Shown here: piece after piece, positions 25,564 through 37,306 of the stretch
Layout: each line of letters begins with the position of its first letter
Numbering within the stretch: the stretch's first letter is position 1
Assembly: GCF_019925205.1 (NCBI RefSeq)
Contig: NC_083560.1
Location: 68,771,266-68,835,265 of the forward strand
Reading direction: 5' to 3'
From: Metopolophium dirhodum
Taxonomy: Eukaryota; Arthropoda; Insecta; Hemiptera; Aphididae
DNA: 64,000 nucleotides
The notes under the pieces: model-generated
Told to the model about the DNA's origin: nothing
Database searches by the model: none
Seen by the model: only the letters and a program-made list of their open reading frames with translations
Position numbers and translations under genes: made by a program

Positions 25564-25803
25564 CCCACAGATATATACTACTATACTAGATGTCCGACTC
25601 TATATTCTACTTTATTCTCTTTTTGAAGCTAAAGGTTGGGCAATGTTTACAATCTGTTATCAATATTATAGTATATAATAGATAGAAGATTAATAACATC
25701 GATTTGTAAACATTGCCCAACCATATAGGTTAGGGTATAGGACGATTGGCTTCAACTATGGTCTCCGAGTCGGGCATCTAGTATTATAGTATATATCTGT
25801 GGG
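25564..25803. mobile_element. Nested double-palindrome foldback element
   Basis: Outer arms 25564-25600 and 25767-25803 (CCCACAGATATATACTACTA and its mirror) pair over 37 bases with few mismatches. Inner arms 25634-25652 and 25704-25722 (GGTTGGGCAATGTTTACAA) pair perfectly over 19 bases. A shorter TTGAAGC..GCTTCAA pair lies between them. No coding content. Confidence 0.8.
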
Positions 25804-25969
25804 TTTTCCCCACCCTTCAGAGCTTCATAGATATTATTTTTTGGTTCTCAGTTTGACAAATTATAGAAGATACCTACATTTTAGGTAATGCACTAACCTT
25901 CAAATTACAATTAGATTATTGTATATAATATACATATAACATATACAGTGATAAGATTATTGTATAACT

Positions 25970-26460
25970 AATTTTTTAATATAATCTGTGCTTGTATCGG
26001 GAGTCGGGACGGGACGTATCAACAACTGATACTAAATTCAGTCTGTTTGTTGTACATACTACATGGCGTATATCGATTGGTCGTTGGTGACCTTTAATAA
26101 AATCTAACAGGTTTTGACGACATTGCCAACCAAGAAGAGCGCTCCGTCGCAACCTGACTATCCCTGTGCCGTCCGCATTAATCAATCTACCTGCAGTGCC
26201 GCACGCTCTACGATCAAAAGATTGCCGTCCACACTCCCGGCAATCCTACGTCATTCGCACAACGCCACATAATAAATTATACCACGTTGGCCTTTCTACC
26301 CCGCAACCTGTTGTAATTACTGACCGTCGACAATGCATAGATACTTGCGTTTATTGTTTATTATTATTAAGAGGGTATGGCACCCACGTGCCCAGTGTGA
26401 CCCCGTCCTACAATTTAACAATTAATTTACGTTCAACATTGTGTAATATAAACAAACTTA
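25970..26460. other. GC-richer block of unknown nature
   Basis: CpG-containing sequence with no recognised gene. A small palindromic segment around CACGTG (GGCACCCACGTGCCC near 26382) is present. A 69-codon open stretch on the minus strand (25976-26185) shows no motif I recognise. It may be a promoter, a decayed gene or a transposon piece. Confidence 0.3.
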
Positions 26461-27260
26461 CAAACACACATAATAATCTCACATTTGATTTGTTATCATA
26501 GATATATAGGTACGATTATTTTGACAAAATAAAGACATTTTTCAAATGATTATGTAGTTGAAAATGTATAAAATGTTCAATTTATAAATCAAACAACTGA
26601 CATTTTAAAAAAACAATAGTGTTTATAAATATTTCAAATTAAAAACAAAAAAAATCTAAAAAATATTAAGACAATACTTTTTGACATAAATTTAAATTTA
26701 GACGAAATTAAATATTTAAACGAATAATAAAGATTTTAGTAATTTCTTGTACCTAAATCAAAAATATTATTTGTGAAACTTAACAAGTATACAGTTGTAC
26801 GTAATAGGTACGTATATGATTATATTTTAAATACACAATGGCATTTCTAAAACATTTATATTTATTTTATGCTATTGCCTATTTGTACGACGAACCATAT
26901 TCGAAACATATTCACACAATATCAACTATATTATACTACATTTATAAATCTATATATAAATATAATGTTTCTTTATGGTTCATGAAAACCTTGTATTTAT
27001 TTGTTTATATACAGGGTTGCCATTGGTTATGTATAGTAAAATATATAATAATTATTATGATTTTATATAATTATCTATATTATTGTAGTTAATATTTAGT
27101 CATTTAAGCTATAATTTTATATTACTTATATGTATAAGCTAGCTGAACATTTCAGATTCGCCAGTGTGCAGTTTTTTTTGTGATAAAACCTATAATTTAT
27201 TATAGTATACTATTACAGTATATACTATAATATAATATACTCTATAATGGTGTATCTCAG
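26460..27260. other. AT-rich DNA, no gene seen
   Basis: No supported exon; the 84-codon open stretch at 26838 is Tyr/Ile-rich, as expected from AT-rich DNA. Confidence 0.4.
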
Positions 27261-27265
27261 TTTTC

Positions 27266-27400
27266 AAAGCTGGGCATTAACGAGTTAAGTTCCTTTTAAT
27301 TAAGTCAATTAACTAGTTACCTACTTTTTTTTAGTAATAACTTCTAACTTGACGAGTTACATTTTTTCTATTTTAATTTATTTTATAGTCACGTTAACGT
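27266..27400. repeat. Left end of a TTAACTTAA/CTGGGCA-family element
   Basis: AAAGCTGGGCATTAACGAG near 27266 is followed by TTAAGTC, TTAACTAG and GACGAGTTAC words, as in the ends at 4009 and 11706. The opposite end was not found. Confidence 0.5.
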
Positions 27401-27833
27401 GATTTTATTCCTAAATCATAGATTAAAAATATATTCAATTTTGTAAAAATTAATTTTATAAAAAAAAATAATAATCTAAGATATTAAATATACTAATTGA
27501 TAAAAAATAATTGATAATAATAGTGCATAATATTATATTATATAAGTATATTATTTACAGAAATGTTATAAGGGTAACCGCATCATTAATGAATGAAAAA
27601 AATAACTATTAATTCAGTACATAACCTATACACGTTTGTATATACTCATTAATCACTATGTCGTCATTACCTAATCATTATTAATAATATTATTATATAT
27701 TTCTCATTATTATATTTTTATTGAGGCGCCCGGTGCCGATACCATTTTGTCCTCAAAAATACACTTGCGGTATCCTTCTAGAATCAACCAAATTTCATAA
27801 TTTTTTTTTTTAATTGCTAGATGGAAATATTTT

Positions 27834-27981
27834 ACAGCCCACATCGATCTCTGTTTTTCAATATTTTATTCTTAAACTTTATAATATGTCTAAAAAAATA
27901 CAAGATAAAAACATTTTTTTACAAATTGTTTAATACGATTATTTGAAATAAAATACAAAATCAGAGATCGATGTGGGCTGT
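27834..27981. repeat. Perfect 20-base inverted repeat enclosing 108 bases
   Basis: ACAGCCCACATCGATCTCTG at 27834-27853 is exactly mirrored at 27962-27981. The interior is AT-rich. It is probably a small foldback element or an inverted pair of terminal pieces. Confidence 0.7.
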
Positions 27982-28595
27982 AAGAAGTCTTCTTCTTTCA
28001 GATAAAAAAAATAATCATCAAAATCCGACAATTCTACAAAGCTTGAGAGTTATTCCCGTTAAGACATTTTTTTTCGATATAATACACCCTATCAACACCC
28101 CTCCCTGAATAGGTATCGGGTAGTAGATTAGTGAAAAAGTCTTATAATTGAGGTGGCAACAAAAAAATAAAATTTAATTTTCAAATTTTATAGAATTCTA
28201 GGGGCTTAGAACTTTTGATAGCCCCCGCAAAATAAATTATTCATTTGTTTCCTAAAATATTAATAAATCTTTAAAAATTAAACTGTATTTCTTACTTTTT
28301 TTTGGGGGAAAAAATGTAATTATCTAATTTTTATTTCCTCCAGACTACAATGTTACTGACAACTAGGTATTGATTGGTCAAAGATTTTTAAAAGCTAATT
28401 AGTGTAATAATTATCATATTATTTGTATTTAATTACAACTATATCCAGCGCGACGGTAGTAGCGCGAAGCAAAGTAAAAAAAAATAGCGGAGTAGCCAAT
28501 AACGTATAATTACAGGACACCGAGTTTTAACATTGAAAAATCGTCCTAATTTATGTCAATTCTTTGCCAAGCTCTACAGGGCAAACGGCTGAACA

Positions 28596-28627
28596 TATAA
28601 AGTAGTACGAGGTATCAATCGATCAGA
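28596..28627 (+). promoter_or_regulatory. Candidate RNA polymerase II core promoter (TATA + initiator)
   Basis: TATAAAG starts at 28596 and an initiator-like ATCAGAA places A+1 at about 28625, 29 bases downstream, the usual TATA-to-start spacing. It lies in a CpG-richer island (28440-28950) and precedes the hairpin at 28751-28829 by about 125 bases. No coding exon follows. Confidence 0.4.
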
Positions 28628-28750
28628 AATATTGTGCAGGTGGGAATAGAGGAATTCGCTAGCAGATTGGTTAGATAGTTTGTAAGTTATAAGCAAAAAT
28701 ATTCAAGTACTTTTAAGACCGAGATTGTGTAGAGATTTTGCGTACGAAAC

Positions 28751-28829
28751 AGTGGGGATGGATAAGCGGTGGGTCAGGGAACGAATATTTCGTAAATATC
28801 CCCCGACCCGCCGTTTATCCATTACCACT
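28751..28829 (+). ncRNA. Candidate microRNA-like hairpin
   Basis: The 79 bases fold into one stem. Positions 28751-28779 pair with 28801-28829 over 29 positions with 2 mismatches and 3 G-U pairs; the arms are AGTGGGGATGGATAAGCGGT.. and ..CCGTTTATCCATTACCACT. A small internal loop leads to a 6-bp apical stem (ATATTT/AAATAT) and a 3-base loop. Length and pairing fit a pre-miRNA, and a candidate promoter lies just upstream. I do not recognise the mature sequence; a small foldback element is the main alternative. Confidence 0.4.
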
Positions 28830-29022
28830 ACACTCATCGCGGCGGCGGCGGCATCGACGATGTACTACGACGACGCACGGACGATATTATTACTCTTAAG
28901 TGACTACTGACAATTGCAAAAACAAACCATTTCGTAACTTGCACTCGATTGTTCGCGACGTGTTTATATTTTTATTACTATTTCCTTCTATATTACTATT
29001 AGGAGGCCAGCGGTTATTAAAG

Positions 29023-29051
29023 ATTATTATTATTATTATTATTATTATTAA

Positions 29052-29085
<34 letters not shown>

Positions 29086-29089
29086 TTAT
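29023..29089. repeat. (ATT)n microsatellite
   Basis: Near-perfect ATT trinucleotide repeat with two small interruptions. Confidence 0.95.
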
Positions 29090-29132
29090 AGAATACCAGA
29101 TAATTAACACATCAACATTAAAAATAGTTGAT

Positions 29133-29614
29133 ATCACACCAAAAACACTTCGTTATACCTCCATGTAAAAAAAAAGCTAAGTTAAAAAAAAAAATTTAGT
29201 AATGATTAAATCTTTAAAAGACGTGATATAATATGGAAATTAAGTAAAATGCCATTTTATAATATTACAAATACCTATGATGACAAATAAGATCAATTGT
29301 AATGTTAAATACTTAGTCAACATATTGTTGATACATTATTAATTACTGTAAATACTGTAGTGGTTACTAAATTATATTTATTTAAGTATACTTCTACGTC
29401 CTGCCAAATAGTTAAACATAATATGTTGACTAAGTATTTAACATAACAATTGATCTTATTTGTCATCATAGGTATTTGTAATATTATAAAATGGCATTTT
29501 ACTTAATTTCCATATTATATCACGTCTTTTAAAGATGTAATCATTACTAATTTTTTTTTTTTTTAACTTAGCTTTTTTTTACACGGAGTTATAACGAAGT
29601 GTTTTTGGTGTGAT
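29133..29614. mobile_element. 482-bp foldback element with ~195-base nearly identical arms
   Basis: The arms 29133-29326 and 29420-29614 are reverse complements of each other with only a few differences; the outer ends are ATCACACCAAAAACACTTCG. The spacer is 93 bases. The high arm identity implies a recent insertion or arm homogenisation. No coding sequence and no clear target duplication. Confidence 0.9.
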
Positions 29615-30200
29615 TACATTCACTATAGTAGTATAGTATACTTACTTAACAGTAAAAAAATTAAAATATAATAAATAATTTTCAAAAATTAACAATAATA
29701 TTATTTTGTTTTATATCACGATTTTAAACAATATATCATGTTAATAGTCTTTTTAAAAGATTAGGTACCTAATACCTACATTCATTGATTATTTATTTGA
29801 TCATTTTTAGATTATTTGACATTTCGATCATTCGAAATATTTTTATTTTTTATTTTATAATCTTTTAAATATTGTATCCATAAATAAAACTTGTAAAATT
29901 GACTTCTAATAATTATAATAATTATTAATATTGACATTTTGCTTATCGTCAAAATATTATTAGGAATTGTAATATTTTATTTTGGGAATATATTATAATA
30001 TATAACATAAAATATCAAAAGACGATGATTACCGATTATCTTGTACCGTATATAATGTGTGTGTTTGATGTCTGTACAACTGTTGACAACAGTCTGCAAG
30101 CATGGATTAAGGGGGGGCATGGGGGGAACGGTCCATTGGGGGCCCATCTTTATCCCGAAAATATAATTGTTTAACGCGTTCAATAGTTGACAAAAAAAAA

Positions 30201-31615
30201 AGGTGGGTAAGTGGATTTCACTCTGCTGTATAGTAGGTTACAAGTGGGTCACTGTAATGGATGGTGTTAAATTTTAATTCAATGATATAAGAAAAATGAT
30301 TCTGAGCCAAAAGGGTCAGTCAGCTTATGATATTAGCAAGTATATTTGTGAATAAAGTAATTTATATATAACCTATTTACGTGGAGCCTAGGAGCCTTGT
30401 TTTCAATTTTCAATCCTTAGCTATAAAAGTTGAACATTTTATAAATTTTGAACTACAAAATAATTATTAAATTTTAAATTTGATAAATTTTGTCAAAATT
30501 TGAACTTTAAATGCTTATAAAAAAAAAAATTGTGCCTATGTATTTTTAATATTTTTCAACTGCTATTAGAACGATATATCAGGAGCCTTATATTAAACTT
30601 TCATGCTTTTTACCCAACAAATAAAATTTTATTGATATTTATAGAAAAAAAACTAAAAAAATTAAAAACTGACAATGTCCATAAACAGCTCAAAAAGAGT
30701 CAAATTATTTTCAAAATTTTATCGTGTATAGAAAATGCTAATACAAACATTCAGTGAAATTTTCAAGTATCCACAGTCATACATTTTTTAATTACAACAA
30801 AATAAGAAAATCGTTACATGAGATATCGAGTGAATATCAAATGTTGTAAAAATATGAATTTCAAACGCTCATAAAAAGTTGATATAACTTTCTTGTAGAT
30901 ATTTTTTTTTTTTTGATAAAAGTAGACAAACTTATGGATAATCTTGTATTACATTTTCAAATCTTCGATTTAAAAAGAAAAATTATTATGAATTCTCAAT
31001 TCAAAATAATTTGCTAATTTTCGTGATTTTTCAGTATTTTGTCAAGATTTGAACTTTAAATGCTTAAAAATAAAAACTGTGACTAAGAATTTTTAATATT
31101 TTTCAAATGTAACAAAAACCTAAGAGCCTTCTATTAAATTTTCAAGCTTTTTTACCCAACAGATAAAATTTTATTGATATTTATAGAAAAAAAACTAAAA
31201 AAAATGGAAACTGAAAATGTCTGTAAACAGCTCAAAATAAGTCAAAATATTTGGAAAATGTTATGGAGTATAGAAAATGCAATTATAAATATTTAGTCAA
31301 AATGTCATGTCCCTACGGTCATTTGTTTTAGAGTTGCACAAAAAACCAAAATCGATTTTCTCGAAAACAGATTTTGCGTAAAAATTCCCGTTTTTCCTTA
31401 ATTTTTTTTTTGTTTTTCACATCGCGTTTGAAAACTAGTGAGAAATTTTTACTTTTGACCCCGCAAAGTACTAACTAGATTCACTTTCCTATCAGGAAAG
31501 TTACTGTTGATGAAAATCCAAGCACTTTTACTGTCCTAAAAGGTGATGACAGACAAAAAAAAAACATACATCACTGTAAAATCAATACATTCATCGCTTC
31601 GCTCAGAATCTAAAA
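30201..31615 (+). mobile_element. GATTCTGAGCGGA-family non-coding repeat, long copy
   Basis: It starts with GGTGGGTAAGTGGAT and ACAAGTGGGTCACTGTAATG, passes GATTCTGAGCCAAAAGGG near 30300, and ends GCTTCGCTCAGAATCTAAAA. The interior holds internally repeated ~600-base sequence (TTTGAACTTTAAATGCTTA near 30500 and 31045; TTTTACCCAACA near 30608 and 31150). No protein motif was found in it. Confidence 0.7.
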
Positions 31616-32059
31616 TTTTAAATATATATATTAATTGATTATCACGAAAAAAAAATTATTGATATCAAATTATTATTATTAATCACCGGTAACACTGCTG
31701 ACCTGTAGAAGCTCTGAAAAATAATTGTCTATACATTCACAAAAATGCTTCGTTTTCATTCAAAATATTTTTTAAACCTATAAAAATTAATGATAATTGT
31801 TTTCTTTATACTTTATCATTATTGTGTTTATCTTTGATTTATAGGTTGACATATTTTTTTTTTGTAATAAGTTTTTAAGGAGTTAATATAGGCAATGTAT
31901 GTGCGGGTCGTGTAAATGCGTGCGTACTACGTAGTAAGCAGTGCTCGACTTGGCAAAATAAATGTAGGGGAACTTTTACTTTTAAAAAAAAAGCGTCTCA
32001 TCACTTGTTAAACGTTCATTAGCCACGGGGGCTATGCCCGTTATTTTGTTTTTCCAGAC

Positions 32060-32252
32060 TCTTTTGTAAGCTACTAAGAATTTTAAATGTTGAGTTCCCC
32101 AATGTACCAACTAGATTCAATTTCTCACCGGAAAAGATACTGAAGTATTATTTCGACTACTTATCGTGTACACAGACACAGATAAAAATAAAAAACACAT
32201 CATTGCAAAATCAATACATTTATCACGCAGCTGAGAACCTAAAAGATGGCTC
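32060..32252 (+). mobile_element. Diverged second copy of the 3' end of the 30201-31615 repeat
   Basis: CAACTAGATTCAATTTCTCA, AACACATCATTGCAAAATCA and GCTGAGAACCTAAAAG parallel the last ~190 bases of the preceding repeat in order and orientation. Confidence 0.6.
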
Positions 32253-32639
32253 TAAGATATTTTATTATTTAACCTTAGATTCTATTTTACCATTTTAACC
32301 ACTTAATTAGAAAATTTACCAATATTTTTTTTACGTAAAATAAGCTCCATATCTAACAGCAATAATATGACATATGCCTCTGGGACATATAAATATAATT
32401 AAGTACATTACAATAATAAAATATAAATACTGTAATCGTATATCACACGACACACAACTACAATTAATACCCTCCGCAATTTTATTTTTAAGTTTAGGTA
32501 CGTTTTTGTGTTATTTAGTATGAAATTTGAGAACTTAATTTTTTTATCATGTTATTAAGTAAAAATGAATTCTAAATACTACAATATAGGTAGTATTCAT
32601 AATGCATACAAGACATAATTTTTATACATATTATTTGCA

Positions 32640-33133
32640 TTTTAGATTCTGAGCGGAGCAAGTTTTACAATGGTGTTTATTTTTTTATTTTTTTTTTATC
32701 GTGTGTACAAAATTTCTACCAGAAGGAGTGCTTCGTATTCGATATATAGTGTCTTATATCTTTTAGCAAATTGGATCAAGATGGTACTTTAGAGAGGTCA
32801 CTTTTCGATTTTCTCAATAATTATTTAATGCCACGGGAAAAACCACCAACAAATTGCAGAAAACCGCTAAAAATGGGATTTTAATTTCTAACGCTTTGTT
32901 TATCACCATAGAAACAAATAAAAATTATAATATTATAATATCAATTCAACTTACAGGCTATAATAAGTAATAACAATACAAAATATCCAAACTGACCAAC
33001 TATTTCCGCTCAGAATCGTTTTTCTTATACAATGATATTATATTATTGAATTCAAGTTTAATACAATCCATTGTACATTGACCCACTTGTAATCTACTGT
33101 ACAGTAGAGCGACATCCACTTACCCGCTTTTTT
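32640..33133 (-). mobile_element. GATTCTGAGCGGA-family repeat, short copy, inverted
   Basis: GATTCTGAGCGGAGC at 32645 and TCCGCTCAGAATCG at about 33017 are inverted ends of a core; the outer part GACCCACTTGTAATCTACTG, GACATCCACTTACCCGC completes it. The whole unit is the reverse complement of 45199-45666, sharing CCACGGGAAAAACCACC and CCAGAAGGAGTG. Confidence 0.8.
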
Positions 33134-33139
33134 AAATTT

Positions 33140-34850
33140 TTTTGTAGAGTTGTATAATACTTATTAGTACTTTGTTCTACAACAAATATTTACTCTATCA
33201 TTCACCTACTTTTTTATTTTGCTCAGCCTCTTGTTATTTGTTCATTGGTGATGAAATTCAATTTTTTTATGTAGCAGTAGTATGCAGTTCCTGATTTGAA
33301 AAGAATAAATTAAAAAAGTGTAGTTTATTTTTTAGTTTTAACATTAAAATGGTAATACATTTTATGAATTTAATCTACATGAGTGATAAAGATATATATT
33401 TGATTATTTAGTAACATTTTAAAATTAGATACATACCTAATAGGGTATATAAGTACGAATTTTTTTTTTAATTTACCATTATTTTAACCCAATATTTACA
33501 TTCATCATACATTTTACACATTCATATATTAATATATTTTTTGAGTAATGGTTAATAATATTATATTATTATTTTATACTTGAAAATGAATGATACATAT
33601 TAGTTTATTAATTGTGATAGTTGTGATTGATAACATCAGTTCATATTATAAGTAAATTAATAAAAATACAGTGTTAACATTTATTTTTGTTTTGGAAAAA
33701 CTGCCATTATAATGTTTACATTTACCTATATCATATAATTATACCCACATATTTTATAAATATTTAGTAACTAGTGTTAATGATGTAAATATAAAGTAGG
33801 TAATGTTAGTAGTTTTGATCTAATACATCCATATGGAAGCTATGTATTATATTCATTATTAATTCATTAATTTTTAATATGAGGTTCAGTAATTTGTATT
33901 AATAACGGTCAGATGGTTTTTTTTCGATTTATGAATGATGCTTTACACCATTATAGTACAATTATGTTTAATATAATAATAAATAACATAAAATTCTTAC
34001 GTTATTTTCTGCCATCATTTTTTGAATGAAATATGCTGTGGAAGGGCGCTTTTGAGATGACATAATTTACTTTTCAGAAAGTTTGTCATAACATAACTAT
34101 TTGTTTTGGCAAAAAGTCATCTTGATGAACCTAAAAAGAATATATAAACTCAGTTACAACAACATATTTAATTTCCATATTTTGATGTATTAACTTACAC
34201 TAATTTTTAAGATTGTCTGAACCACAATTTTTAGAGTCGTAGAGTTTTTATTTTCAAAAATATCATAAAACACCATAAAAATATACTTTTTATTTTCCAT
34301 GCGAATTTAGCAGACATTGAAGTGTTGGTTGTATTGACATGGGATATTGGTAAAAGACATTAACATTTTTCTGTAATTCATGAGTTAGAATAATAACCAA
34401 AAGTTCACACCATTTAATAGCCACTTTACAAGCAGTAGATAAAAAACAATGAATCAAAATACTCAATAAATAAAAATCAACAAAATACAGCAACGGGCAG
34501 TGTTAAAAACCACTATAAGTATCTTCTTTGAGGAAAATTATAAAGGTATGAAATATTAAGAACTCTAATCAGTAACTCAATCAAAGAAAACTGCATCAGT
34601 ATTAAGTGGATATTGTATTGTGGATATTGTCATTGTATTTATTATACAATGGATAGTATCAATTAAGATATTTTTGCCTACCGGTTATTTGATTTTATAA
34701 GCATATTATGCAATACTACTGTAGCTATAATAGTAATAAGAGTAGTTTGATTTAAGTTTGAATTCCAACAGATTATATTTCTTGTATATTTATTGCTTTT
34801 TACAAAACAACACATATTGTGGTTGTCTTATGAAATAATCATATTGCTTT
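33140..34850. other. AT-rich DNA, no firm gene
   Basis: A possible short minus-strand exon near 34062-33998 (ATG followed by SQKRPSTAYFIQK, then a GTAAGA donor) was seen, but without partner exons. The 67-codon open stretch at 34290-34493 is not recognised. Confidence 0.3.
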
Positions 34851-34859
34851 CTTACGTGA

Positions 34860-35666
34860 TATCATACTTCTGTTTCGGTAATAAAGTTGGAAAGAAGTGT
34901 CATAAATTAATTACGATGTGCATAACCTCCATCTCCTACAATATTACAGCATCTCAAAATGCATTATTCTGAAATTGTGCTCTTAATAAAGAGTTCTCGA
35001 ATATTGTTGAGTCATGAACTGAACCAGGCTATCTAATAATGTTTTATAATATAATATCAGTATAAAATGAATTTATAATTATTAATAAGTGAAGTATTTT
35101 GCTTCAAATTACCTCTAGCCGAGCCAGAATATTTGTAAGCTCCAAATTACTGTTGCATATGGCTTAAACATTAATTGAAAAATAGCCTTTTTTATTGTGG
35201 AATCTTTATCCAATATTTTTATTGGGAGATTATATTCTATTGTCCAATCTATTGCTCCAATGACTTTGGAAAATTGGCACATTATATAGAAATCTTCATA
35301 GATCAATTTTCTGTCAGTTCCTGTTTTTGCCATTTGAATGTATTTTGGTTTTAGTGATGCTATACCTGTTGATAGTCTTTTTATGATACGGTACACATGA
35401 CATGATTTATGAATTCGTATACGGTCTCCTAGAACTGCCTAAAATTTGACACACATAAGTACAATATATTAAAATGCTTCAATTAATAGACATGTATAAC
35501 AATCTAAAAATTCACCTGTTGCATAATATCTAAGTTCAATCAAAAGCTGCAATATTGATGACAATGACATATTGTGGTGTGTATTTTGGCATAAACTATC
35601 TTGAACCATGTTCGGTAATCTAATAAAAAATTTTTTAGAAAACCTGATATACAATATACATACCAA
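34860..35666 (-). pseudogene. Decayed PIF/Harbinger (HARBI1-like) transposase
   Basis: Fragments in the correct order for a Harbinger transposase can be read on the minus strand. At 35666-35469: MSLSSILQLLIELRYYATGE. After a TTTTAG acceptor at about 35440: VLGDRIRIHKS, then a recognition-helix-like YRIIKRLSTGIASLKPKYI. Next FSKVIGAIDWT, which contains the first catalytic Asp. A frame-changed NSNLELTNILAR follows. After an intron-like gap come PGSVHDSTIFENSLLRAQF and GDGGYAHRN. Several internal stops and frameshifts break it, so no active transposase is made. Family members use a DDE catalytic triad and usually a separate Myb-like partner; no such partner is clear here. The terminal inverted repeats were not identified. 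Confidence 0.8.
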
Positions 35667-36089
35667 ATAATTACTTAAGTACGAAGTTCATGAAAATAGA
35701 AACCATTATTTGTATTTAACCATGTTTAGACCAAATGCAGGCATTACTATTTATAATAATATAATATGGGAAATAGTCAAATCAAATATTTTAAAAGTAC
35801 CTACCTGAATTTCTGTTTAAAATCTGTATTCTGTAAATGGATTGGATCTATCACGAAAATAATGTGGTCTCGGTGACACCTGAAGCACTTCAATGTAAAA
35901 TCATTCATCATTCGTTGAATCAGATGATGAAATATTTTATGAGCGTGATGGTAAAAAGCGAAACAAGGTATTGTTTGAATGTGTATTTGATATTTATGTT
36001 TTATATTAATTTAATTGTAATTTTAATAATAAAAAAATGATGGCTGATAAGAAATTATATTCCTTATCGCCATATTGACGGATTTGTCC

Positions 36090-36113
36090 AGGTGGATTGA
36101 TATCAATCCACCT
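36090..36113. repeat. 24-base perfect palindrome
   Basis: The half-site AGGTGGATTGAT is followed immediately by its exact complement. There is no spacer, so it could form a cruciform or bind a dimer. It is isolated from any clear TIR element. Confidence 0.8.
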
Positions 36114-37038
36114 TGGGATCTGTAAAAGTTACCGAACCAAAATCTGACCTGTACTTTGGTAGTTTAGTACTTTAGTATCTGAGTACCGATAAATTACAGA
36201 CCCATTAACGCTAACAAGCGTTCAAGCTTCAAGCTATACCAATTTTTTTTAACAGACCATCAGTTTTTTCTTTTTATTTAGTGTGCAACAAGTCATAACA
36301 AATGTTATAACAATATTATATTATAACTTTATAGAGTTTAGTCAGTTTAGATTTAGAAATACACCTACAATCTATTATTTATGCATTAACGGCTCTGTAA
36401 ACAGCTAATAAACCTTTATGCAACCCACCCTAAATGTTTTAAGCCATCAGTCAGCATAAATCATAAATAATAAATTCATAAAATCATAACTAAAATAGTT
36501 CGAGAATTTGGCACAATTGCGCATGCGCTCAATTTATATAACGTTGCTGTTATGATTCGCCATGATAACGAAAAGCGCCAAATAGGTTTCGGTTTGAAAT
36601 TAAAACAATTATTATAATCTTTATTTTTTTATTGTGAATAAACTATAAAGGCTATTTTGTAATAATTACTAAGTAATAAATCTACTGTAATATATCTATG
36701 AGTAAATATTTCCTGATTGACAGTAGTTGATTTAAACAAATTAAGAACAGAACCAAACGACTGTTTAGTTGGTGGTAGGTATATATATCAATATCAAACG
36801 CCGTATTCGGCGTACTCAAATAAATTTTTGGGGAGGAGTGAACTCTTCCACAGGCCTTAAGTACGTCCTTAACCCCTGCTTACGATTATATCAATTAATT
36901 TAATGTCCATGCACGCATACGGCATATTGATTCCAAGTATGAAAATTCAAAAAGACAATGATCCCGCGTTTTTAGGAGTTTTAGGGCGTGGTACTGGGTG
37001 AGGACTTTGGATATTAAACAATATGGATGCGACACAGT

Positions 37039-37191
37039 GAAGCCAACATAACGGATTGAAAAACGACGTTTCTCTCCCGTACGGTGAGAGAGAATCAATG
37101 AAACGTCGTTTCTTATGTTCGCTTCAAGTCCTGCACACTGTAGATAGATATAATGCCGGCCGGATCCACGATTAAAGATATCTTTAATCGT
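37039..37191. repeat. GC-richer palindromic cluster: foldback hairpin plus a 24-base perfect palindrome
   Basis: From 37039 to 37125, AACGACGTTTC and GAGAGAA arms pair around CCCGTACGG, with GAAGC(C/G)AACATAA at both outer ends. From 37168 to 37191 a perfect palindrome is centred on AAAGATATCTTT. Open stretches on both strands here are palindrome artefacts. Confidence 0.75.
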
Positions 37192-37306
37192 ATCCGCATC
37201 GCATATTACCATTCTGCACACGAAATAAAACCAATGTTTAAATCCTGCCTTCTGATTGGTTTACACATTTGGAGGGAAAATTTAAATAATAATATAGATA
37301 ATATAG

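Noticed and set aside
28725..29091. Short ORFs over the hairpin and the ATT repeat
   Set aside because: They translate a hairpin and a microsatellite, giving low-complexity Ile/Leu runs.
37100..37135. TTCAAGTCC resembling a tRNA B box
   Set aside because: No A box, anticodon arm or acceptor stem could be built; it lies in a palindromic cluster. No tRNA was found in the window.
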